Source of the DNA: Butyrivibrio sp.
GTDB taxonomy: Bacteria; Bacillota; Clostridia; Lachnospirales; Lachnospiraceae
Direction of reading: 5' to 3'
Length of the DNA: 44,075 bases
NCBI RefSeq assembly: GCF_015056685.1
Contig: NZ_SVFW01000033.1
Coordinates: 1 to 44,075 of the forward strand
In this document: piece after piece, positions 1 to 6,162 of the stretch
Position numbering within the stretch: the first letter of the stretch is position 1
How the letters are laid out: each line of letters begins with the position of its first letter
Made by a program: the position numbers and the translations under genes
Notes under the pieces: model-generated
Told to the model about the DNA's origin: nothing
The model's database searches: none
Seen by the model: only the letters and a program-made list of their open reading frames with translations

Positions 1-216
1 AAGTGTATACTGAACGCTAACTATATTTTACAATATATTGTTATTATGTATTCTTAAAAAAGTATAAATATCTATAAAAAATCACTTTATAGCATTCGCT
101 TTTTATCTTTTTTTAATAAGTTTTTAATACGTTAAATAGTTTATATCCTATCCTGCTATGGTAGAATTAATATGATTATCATAAAACACGATGTAGTTAA
201 GAAAGGAAAATAACAT
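1..216. other. AT-rich upstream region of the chemoreceptor gene
   Basis: No coding region or structured RNA was recognised here. The stretch is very AT-rich and ends in the ribosome binding site AGAAAGGA in front of the chemoreceptor ATG at 217. A TAGAAT at about 162-167 could be a -10 element, but I see no good -35 partner and no clear sigma-28 motif. Confidence 0.4.
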
Positions 217-1683
217 ATGAGCCCAGAACAATTTCGCCGTGCTAACAGTACTTCTTTTTCTGTTTGTGTAGTTATATTATTAAGTGGACTTATACTAACA
301 ATAATCAACACATTTTCTACGGGATTAACACTCGGTAAAATAGCCATTTTCGCCAATGTTGTACTTGGTGGCGCAATGATCTGTATTGGTGAGTTTAAGT
401 TCGCCACACAGAAACTTGGTTGTATTCTCATAATGGGTGGTTCAACGCTCTTCTATTTTGTTTTACTTATCGCAGAAGACAGCATTTCATATTTTGCATT
501 TGGTCTTCCGATACTTTTCAGCAGCATTGTCTACTTAAATGTAAGGCTTTGTAAAGCAGGAATCTCTGCTATATCTCTTTCATTCATAATCACGTGTATC
601 AAAGCCTTTGTGACAGAAGGCACTTTGGATATGGTCCATGTACCGGCGTTTATTACCCTGGCTTTGGCTTTCATAGCTTGTATTGCTACGGTAACTCTTT
701 TAACTAAATTTAATAATGAAAACAATGAAAAGATAACAAAGAATGCTGAAAAGTCGCTCGAGACAGGAAATGCAATGGCAGAAATTGCCAATACTATTAC
801 TGACCTATTTAATTCTTCTCAGGAAGATATGGCATCTCTGCAGAATATAATCGAGACACAGCATGAAGGTATGAAGGACATAGCATCAAGCATGGAAAGT
901 ACAGCTAATGCTGTAACACGACAGGCTGAACGAGTTCAGGAAATTCAGGAAGAGACAAATACTACTGAGCAGCACAGAAAAGATATGACTGTAGCTTCAG
1001 AAAGTACTCAGGAAGCTGTAAGAAGCGGCGTAAAAGTTATTGAAGATCTTAAGATCAAATCTGAAGATGTTTCAAAGCAAAGCCAGGTTACAGTTGATGC
1101 TACTCAGGCAGTTATAAATAAGGTTGAAGAAGTCCAAAAGATTGTCGGTTCTATCATGTCTATTTCCAAACAGACTAACCTTCTTGCACTCAATGCCAGC
1201 ATAGAGGCTGCAAGAGCAGGCGAAGCAGGTAAAGGCTTTGCAGTAGTTGCTAACGACGTGCGAGAGCTTGCCGATGAAACAAATACAGCATCTACAAAGA
1301 TCACAAATATCATAAATGAGCTTAATGAAGATGTACAGAAAGCTATGGCAAGTATTGATGATACAGTTGCATCCGTATCTGAACAGAATGCAATGATCGA
1401 ATCTGTTGGAGAGAACTTCAACAGTATCAATGAAAATGTAACAGAAATGCTCGACAGATTCGCCGAGATTGGAGAAGGAATGAAGCAGATTGCATCTTCT
1501 ACTACAGAAATTAACGACAGTATCTCCAATCTGTCAGCAACAAGCCAGGAAGTTGCTTCTCTATCCAATGAAGGTGTTCGCTCATCTGATATGGCCGTAG
1601 AAAAATTCGAAGGCTTCAAGACGATTTTGGGCGAGATATTCCAGCAGGCTAATAAGCTTAAAGATATGCAGACTAATGATTAA
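217..1683 (+). CDS. Methyl-accepting chemotaxis protein with membrane-embedded N-terminus
   Basis: Transducer for chemotaxis that would signal to CheA/CheW. Residues about 15-165 form roughly six hydrophobic segments with only short loops, so there is no large extracellular ligand-binding domain. From about residue 170 the protein is a long helical coiled coil. The strictly conserved hairpin tip is at about 310-350 (QTNLLALNASIEAARAGE, then GKGFAVVANDVRELA), which is diagnostic of the MCP signalling domain. No HAMP domain is obvious between membrane and signalling parts. The start is supported by AGAAAGGA upstream of ATG. The gene stands alone and ends in a bidirectional terminator at 1701-1731. 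The signal could be a membrane-associated cue or could come from a partner protein; the ligand cannot be read from sequence. Confidence 0.95.
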   Translation: MSPEQFRRANSTSFSVCVVILLSGLILTIINTFSTGLTLGKIAIFANVVLGGAMICIGEFKFATQKLGCILIMGGSTLFYFVLLIAEDSISYFAFGLPILFSSIVYLNVRLCKAGISAISLSFIITCIKAFVTEGTLDMVHVPAFITLALAFIACIATVTLLTKFNNENNEKITKNAEKSLETGNAMAEIANTITDLFNSSQEDMASLQNIIETQHEGMKDIASSMESTANAVTRQAERVQEIQEETNTTEQHRKDMTVASESTQEAVRSGVKVIEDLKIKSEDVSKQSQVTVDATQAVINKVEEVQKIVGSIMSISKQTNLLALNASIEAARAGEAGKGFAVVANDVRELADETNTASTKITNIINELNEDVQKAMASIDDTVASVSEQNAMIESVGENFNSINENVTEMLDRFAEIGEGMKQIASSTTEINDSISNLSATSQEVASLSNEGVRSSDMAVEKFEGFKTILGEIFQQANKLKDMQTND

Positions 1684-1700
1684 ATATCAGAGTAAAAATA

Positions 1701-1731
1701 AAAGGCTGCGCATACAAAATGCGTAGCCTTT
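1701..1731. terminator. Bidirectional rho-independent terminator
   Basis: A 13-bp stem with one G-U wobble (1701-1713 with 1719-1731) and loop ACAAA is followed by TTTTTC on the plus strand. It sits between the 3' ends of the convergent chemoreceptor and lipoprotein genes, and the A-run on the left gives a T-run on the minus strand. Confidence 0.88.
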
Positions 1732-1741
1732 TTCTTATGCT

Positions 1742-2566
1742 TTATTCTGATACTGAACTGGAAGAAGCATCTGATTCCTCAGAAGAGCTGCTATCTGATG
1801 GTGAAGTCTCCACAGTTGTTGCAGTCTCTGTGGCAGCCTGTGTAGTAGATTCTGACGCTTCATCGTAAGATGTAACACCTGTCACATAATAGCTGTCTGT
1901 CTCAGCGTTTTTCTCGACTGTAAGTGTGATTGCATAGGTTTCGGGCGAAGCCTCTTTAATAAGCGTCTCGTAGACATCAATGATCTTAATGATCATATCG
2001 TTGTAAATATATGCCTCAACCTCTTCTTCTGTCTTTTCCTCATACATTGCCACTATCTGCTCTTCGTTCTCAGCATAATAGGACTGTGCCTGCTCTTCAA
2101 TAAGCTCAAGCGCTTCAGCGTTGTCTATTACATCAATAGGAAAAGAAGTATCGATCATCGCTACAACTGTTCCAACACCGTTTTTATCAACAGAAACCTC
2201 TGATATCTTGTAATCTGTTATCATATCGGAAAAAAGTGAACAGAATGATTCAACTCTTTCCATTGTAGAATCATCTATCTCGCTGCTTACAAAACCTTCC
2301 ATAAAGTTCTGCTTAAGATATTCACTATCAAATGTTTTAACAAATTCGCCTTCTGAAACCTCAGCACTGGCATATTTCTCAATATCCTCATTTGTACCGC
2401 TTTTTACTATAGCAAGAAATTTATCAGCAGTATCCTGGATAGCAGTCTTATCGGCTGAAGAACAGCCTGTAAGAAGTGAAAATGCTGTTGCTGTTAATGC
2501 AACTGAAGTAAGTAACTTTTTTATTGTATTCATTTTATATATTAAGCGCCTAAAAGGCCCTGTCAT
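1742..2566 (-). CDS. Predicted lipoprotein of unknown function
   Basis: The N-terminus has a lysine-rich start, a hydrophobic stretch and a lipobox ending LLTGC, so this is very likely a lipid-anchored surface protein. The body (about 200 residues) is acidic and mixed alpha/beta, and I do not recognise the family. The last 35-40 residues are a Ser/Thr/Glu-rich low-complexity tail. The start is uncertain. ATG at 2566 has GAAAGGAAG immediately before it, which is very close. ATG at 2533 (MNTIKK) gives a more standard signal peptide but has no good ribosome binding site. It is monocistronic, with a sigma-70-like promoter at 2610-2638 and a shared terminator downstream. Confidence 0.8.
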   Translation of the reverse strand: MTGPFRRLIYKMNTIKKLLTSVALTATAFSLLTGCSSADKTAIQDTADKFLAIVKSGTNEDIEKYASAEVSEGEFVKTFDSEYLKQNFMEGFVSSEIDDSTMERVESFCSLFSDMITDYKISEVSVDKNGVGTVVAMIDTSFPIDVIDNAEALELIEEQAQSYYAENEEQIVAMYEEKTEEEVEAYIYNDMIIKIIDVYETLIKEASPETYAITLTVEKNAETDSYYVTGVTSYDEASESTTQAATETATTVETSPSDSSSSEESDASSSSVSE

Positions 2567-2609
2567 CTTCCTTTCAAGAATATATTACAATTTTTGTAAC
2601 ACAAGTTTT

Positions 2610-2638
2610 AGTATAGCACAAATAGGCAAAATAGCCAA
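2610..2638 (-). promoter_or_regulatory. Sigma-70-like promoter of the lipoprotein gene
   Basis: Read on the minus strand: TTGGCT (2638-2633), a 17-base spacer, then TATACT (2615-2610). This lies about 45-75 bases upstream of the lipoprotein start. Confidence 0.55.
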
Positions 2639-2713
2639 AGACTATCGCAATTACATCATTTTAGTGATAAAATATAGACTATAATATCACTTATATAAAA
2701 GGAGGTTTTCTTA

Positions 2714-2965
2714 ATGAGAGTTCTTTTTGGTTCAGGAATCATAAAAGAAGTTAGCTCTGTAGAAGTAAAGCCGTTGGATTTTGGTGATGGCAAGATAAGC
2801 GGAACAGAAATTGACTTCTTACTTACAACCGGTGATAACTTAAAATACATATACAGTCAAAACGTTCCTATAGAGGAATCAGGCCAGAGAGCTATAGATT
2901 TTGTAAAGACTCTTTACGATGAAGGAAAAGCTGACTTTACACATGAGCCTGTAGAAATGCTTTGA
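2714..2965 (+). CDS. Small protein of unknown function, 83 aa
   Basis: A strong AAAGGAGG lies 9-10 bases before the ATG, and a perfect TATAAT at about 2681-2686 supports transcription. The product is soluble, with no signal peptide or membrane segment. The first half looks beta-rich and the second half (residues 50-75) looks helical. I do not recognise the family. The gene stands alone and ends at a hairpin terminator at 2987-3023. Confidence 0.75.
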   Translation: MRVLFGSGIIKEVSSVEVKPLDFGDGKISGTEIDFLLTTGDNLKYIYSQNVPIEESGQRAIDFVKTLYDEGKADFTHEPVEML

Positions 2966-2986
2966 TAACAATATAAACATAAAATA

Positions 2987-3023
2987 TTAAAGGTCCTATG
3001 CTTTAATTGCACAGGACCTTTAA
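2987..3023. terminator. Bidirectional hairpin terminator
   Basis: An 11-bp stem (2987-2997 with 3013-3023, arm TTAAAGGTCCT) is extended inside by further pairing and has AT-rich flanks. It lies between the convergent 83-aa gene and the 59-aa gene and can serve both. Confidence 0.8.
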
Positions 3024-3066
3024 ATTTGCTGTTCTTCCATGGTATTCTCCATTTAATTGGTGAAGA

Positions 3067-3246
3067 TTATCTCTTTCCAAGACAACCCTGGTTTTTAAGT
3101 TCGATTAACAGATCAAACACAACCCCCAAAGGTAAACCGGTAATATGGGCAACTTTTTCAGGATCAGGATAATATTCATTCTCACAATCCTTTCTAATGC
3201 AGTCCATAACTTCCATTCTGGCATCACATGTAGCTGTCATACACAT
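3067..3246 (-). CDS. Small Cys-rich protein, 59 aa, possible helix-turn-helix
   Basis: A complete small reading frame with a very strong ribosome binding site (AAAGGAGG, six bases before ATG at 3246) and stop TAA at 3067. It has five cysteines. Cys2, Cys7, Cys16 and Cys21 form a C-X4-C-X8-C-X4-C pattern, suggestive of a metal or redox site; Cys55 is near the end. Residues 31-57 (from KVAHITGLPLGVVFDLL) read like the recognition part of a small winged-helix or HTH protein: helix, Gly-Leu-Pro turn, helix. It could be a small regulator or a redox-responsive protein. The family is not recognised, and the HTH reading is an inference from pattern. Confidence 0.72.
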   Translation of the reverse strand: MCMTATCDARMEVMDCIRKDCENEYYPDPEKVAHITGLPLGVVFDLLIELKNQGCLGKR

Positions 3247-3279
3247 ATTTCCTCCTTTCTAAAATAGTATAATAATTCG

Positions 3280-3300
3280 AAAGCAGATCCCGTCTGCTTT
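3280..3300 (-). promoter_or_regulatory. Leader hairpin upstream of the 59-aa gene
   Basis: An 8-bp stem (AAAGCAGA at 3280-3287 with TCTGCTTT at 3293-3300) and loop TCCCG lies in the likely 5' leader of the small Cys-rich gene, between a TATAAT-like element (about 3308-3313, minus strand) and its ribosome binding site. It could affect leader stability or translation. On the plus strand it is followed by TTTTCT, so it could also act as a weak terminator. Confidence 0.35.
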
Positions 3301-3317
3301 TCTATTATTATATCGTA

Positions 3318-3353
3318 AAATAGGCACAAAAGTTAACACTTTTGTGCCTATTT
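3318..3353 (-). terminator. Rho-independent terminator of the opp operon
   Basis: A perfect 15-bp stem (3318-3332 with 3339-3353) with loop TTAACA and AT-rich ends. It lies just downstream of the last gene of the minus-strand opp operon (stop at 3372). Confidence 0.85.
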
Positions 3354-3371
3354 AATGAAAAGTTTATTATT

Positions 3372-3626
3372 TTAGAGTCCAAGAAGGAACCATGCCAGTA
3401 ATACGATAAGAAGAAGTATTCCCAAAGCTATGGGCATGATAACAATCCAAGCCGACACTATCATAGCAAAGAGATCTCCCTTTTCCAGGTTATCTCCTAC
3501 TTCATAAGGAATCCTGTCCTCTTTCGGATCATAATACTCATCCGCGTATATATCAGGCGTTTCTTCACTTTTTTTATTTTCTTCTCTTGCCTTAAATATT
3601 CTGTCAACTTTTCTATTCCATCCCAT
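3372..3626 (-). CDS. Small membrane protein at the end of the opp operon
   Basis: A protein of about 84 aa with a hydrophilic, charged N-terminal 55 residues and a hydrophobic C-terminal stretch (IVSAWIVIMPIALG onward) that makes one long or two short membrane segments. It lies 23 bases after oppF with only the operon terminator behind it, so it is probably cotranscribed with the transporter. The chosen start is ATG at 3626, 12 bases after GAAAGG; an upstream in-frame TTG at 3635 is the alternative. No known family was recognised. It may be an accessory subunit of this Opp system, which is inferred from position only. Confidence 0.7.
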   Translation of the reverse strand: MGWNRKVDRIFKAREENKKSEETPDIYADEYYDPKEDRIPYEVGDNLEKGDLFAMIVSAWIVIMPIALGILLLIVLLAWFLLGL

Positions 3627-3649
3627 TAAGTCCAATAACCTTTCAGAAA

Positions 3650-5170
3650 TTAAACAAGCTTATGATGACAAGCAACAAAATGGTTAGGAGCAATTTCTTC
3701 CCACTCAGGAACAACATGCTCACAAATTTCTGTGCAATACTTACATCTTGTGTGGAACTTACATCCCTTAGGAGGGTTAACAGGGCTAGGTATATCTCCT
3801 TCGAGAACTACCAGATCCTTTTTGCTGTCAGTTGTAGGTATTGACTCAAGAAGCGCCTTAGTATATGGATGCGCAGGAGAAGCAAATATATCATCTGATG
3901 ACGCAAGCTCTACAAGATTTCCTAAATACATAACACCGATTCTGTCTGAAATATATTTTACAACAGAAAGATCATGTGTAATAAACAGGTATGTAAGGTG
4001 CTTTTTCTCCTTAAGCTCCTGTAGAAGGTTAAGGATCTGTGACTGAATTGAAACGTCAAGAGCTGATACTGCTTCATCACATACTACAAACTTAGGATTA
4101 ACAGCAAGGCTTCGTGCAATACCGATACGCTGTCTCTGTCCACCTGAGAACTGGTGAGCAAATCTGTGCACGAAGTATCCTGCAAGTCCGCAGTCTTCCA
4201 TGATCTTGATTACTTCATCCTGCATACGCTCATTGTTGCCCTTGCAGAACTTATGAGCCATAAGTCCCTCACCGATAAGTGATGCAACAGTCATTCTAGG
4301 ATTAAGTGATGAATATGGATCCTGGAAAATATACTGGAGCTGATTTCTGATAAGACGAACTTCGTTGTATGAAAGTCTTGCAAGATCAATACCCTCATCA
4401 CGATTCTCTTCATGCTTTGCAAAATCAGGATTACTTCTATAGTTTGCGCGAAGAGCCTCTATTCTCTCATCAATTGCTGCTATTGCCGCTTTATCAGCAT
4501 CAATAGTATTTTTAATAAGATCTGCCTTTGCCTTAAGAGAAGCAAGCTTATTCTTCTCTTTATCTGTAGCCTTATCAGCCTTTTTATTAACTACATACTC
4601 AAGCTCATCTGCATCAAGCTTGGCACTTTTATGCTTCTCAATATCCTTATTGAGTTTCTCACATGCTGTATATCTCTCAGTATAGATTTTCTCAACAGGA
4701 GCAAGGTCATCAGCAACAATGAAACCACCAATAAGATTAACTATATTGAGATAAGAATCTTCTGCTGTTTTTTTCTTGGCTGTAAGGTCTGTATGAAGGT
4801 GAAGCTTCTTATCATCCGGAGCTTCATCATATTCTTTTTTAGCCTTATCATACTCAGCCTGATACTCATTCATCTTCTTTCTGAGCTTTGTAAGGTTTGT
4901 AACTGTCTTTTTGACATATTTAGGAGCAAGCTCATCAAGTGATGCTCCATAATACATTGTCTTTCCACCGGTCTGACGATAGAGCTGTAAAAGTGTACGT
5001 CCGAAAGTAGACTTACCACATCCTGACTCACCAACAAGGCCAAGTGTCTCGCCTTCATAGATATCAAGTGAGATACCATCATTGGCTTTTACATACATTC
5101 CCTTTTTAGCTACAGGGAAATACTGTTTTAAGTTTGTAATCTTTAAGAGGACTTTATCATTTTGTGGCAT
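3650..5170 (-). CDS. oppF: Oligopeptide ABC transporter ATPase OppF with long helical insert
   Basis: Cytoplasmic ATPase that powers peptide uptake together with OppD. From the chosen ATG at 5170 (GGAGG six bases upstream) it has 506 residues. Walker A GESGCGKST is at 47-55, Q-loop FQDP at 282-285, signature FSGGQ at 341-345, Walker B FVVCDE at 361-366 and the switch His at 399. The C-terminal Opp/Dpp tail (residues 455-501) has several cysteines (GCKFHTRCKYCTEIC). Family members are usually about 320-330 residues. The excess is a Lys/Asp/Ala-rich, mostly helical insert of about 170 residues between Walker A and the Q-loop (about 75-265), with coiled-coil character. It overlaps oppD by 14 bases. 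Confidence 0.95.
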   Translation of the reverse strand: MPQNDKVLLKITNLKQYFPVAKKGMYVKANDGISLDIYEGETLGLVGESGCGKSTFGRTLLQLYRQTGGKTMYYGASLDELAPKYVKKTVTNLTKLRKKMNEYQAEYDKAKKEYDEAPDDKKLHLHTDLTAKKKTAEDSYLNIVNLIGGFIVADDLAPVEKIYTERYTACEKLNKDIEKHKSAKLDADELEYVVNKKADKATDKEKNKLASLKAKADLIKNTIDADKAAIAAIDERIEALRANYRSNPDFAKHEENRDEGIDLARLSYNEVRLIRNQLQYIFQDPYSSLNPRMTVASLIGEGLMAHKFCKGNNERMQDEVIKIMEDCGLAGYFVHRFAHQFSGGQRQRIGIARSLAVNPKFVVCDEAVSALDVSIQSQILNLLQELKEKKHLTYLFITHDLSVVKYISDRIGVMYLGNLVELASSDDIFASPAHPYTKALLESIPTTDSKKDLVVLEGDIPSPVNPPKGCKFHTRCKYCTEICEHVVPEWEEIAPNHFVACHHKLV

Positions 5171-6149
5171 GACGATCCTCCTTTCTAGCATAGAAACATC
5201 TTACCTGCTGGCCCTCACGAACCTTGATAAGTGGTGGTTCTTCATTTAAGCACTTCTCTGTTGCATATTTACAACGAGGAGCGAACTTACATCCCTTAGG
5301 AAGCTTAAGTGGATGAGGCACTGCGCCCGGAATAGCATCAAGCTTCTGGTTTGAAGGTGTATCAAGTCTTGGAATTGATATCATAAGTCCTTCAGTATAT
5401 GGATGTGAGAACTCTGATACGTGGAAGATTGTCTCTGCGTCTGTAAGCTCAACAACCTGTCCGCAGTACATAACTGCAACCGTATCAGCAATCTGTCTAA
5501 TTACACCAAGATCGTGTGTAATGAAGATAATTGATGTATTATACTCACTCTTAAGATCATTCATAAGCTTAAGGATCTGAGCCTGAATTGTAACATCAAG
5601 AGCTGTTGTAGGTTCATCAGCAATAAGAAGCTTTGGCTTGCAGGCAAGCGCCATAGCAATCATGACTCTCTGCCTCATACCACCTGAAAGCTGGTGTGGA
5701 TACTGCTTTGCTACGATGTGAGGATTAGGAATCTTAACATCTGCAAGCATCTCTACAACCTTTGCAGCTGCTTCTTTTTTATTCATACCCTGGTGGATAA
5801 TGAAAGGCTCACTTACCTGTCTTTCTATAGTGAAGACAGGATTTAAGCTTGTCATTGGTTCCTGGAAAATAACAGAAATCTCATTACCACGAACCTTGTA
5901 CATTTCTTTTTCTGAAAGCTTTGTAAGATCTCTGCCATCAAACATGATCTCACCGCTATCTATGTATCCGTTTCCATCAAGGAGCTGCAAAATACTCATA
6001 GCAGATACGCTCTTTCCGGAACCGGACTCTCCTACTACGCCAATGGTCTTTCCTTCATCAACTGAGTAAGAAACGCCATTAACTGCTTTAACTATTCCCT
6101 TTTTAGTCCTAAAAAAGGTATGTAAATCTTTTAATTCTAATAAAGCCAT
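5157..6149 (-). CDS. oppD: Oligopeptide ABC transporter ATPase OppD
   Basis: Second ATPase of the oligopeptide importer, 330 residues, the normal family length. Walker A GESGSGKS is at about 40-47, followed by the Q-loop (FQEPMTSLNP), signature LSGGMRQR, Walker B (LLIADEPTTALD) and H-loop (FITHDLG). The C-terminal Cys-containing Opp/Dpp extension (CKFAPRCKYATEKC) follows. It has no insert, in contrast to its partner OppF. GGGAG lies eight bases before the ATG. It is 13 bases from oppC upstream and overlaps oppF downstream. Confidence 0.96.
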   Translation of the reverse strand: MALLELKDLHTFFRTKKGIVKAVNGVSYSVDEGKTIGVVGESGSGKSVSAMSILQLLDGNGYIDSGEIMFDGRDLTKLSEKEMYKVRGNEISVIFQEPMTSLNPVFTIERQVSEPFIIHQGMNKKEAAAKVVEMLADVKIPNPHIVAKQYPHQLSGGMRQRVMIAMALACKPKLLIADEPTTALDVTIQAQILKLMNDLKSEYNTSIIFITHDLGVIRQIADTVAVMYCGQVVELTDAETIFHVSEFSHPYTEGLMISIPRLDTPSNQKLDAIPGAVPHPLKLPKGCKFAPRCKYATEKCLNEEPPLIKVREGQQVRCFYARKEDRHATK

Positions 6150-6162
6150 CTCTTACACTCCC

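Noticed and set aside
1104..1619. Long open frame on the minus strand inside the chemoreceptor gene
   Set aside because: It is fully covered by the well-supported MCP coding region and has no ribosome binding site or recognisable product; it is a codon-usage shadow.
4412..4942. Plus-strand frame of 176 codons opposite oppF
   Set aside because: It lies opposite the Lys-rich helical insert of OppF; its Ile/Leu/Phe-rich translation is the expected antisense shadow of Lys/Asp/Glu codons.
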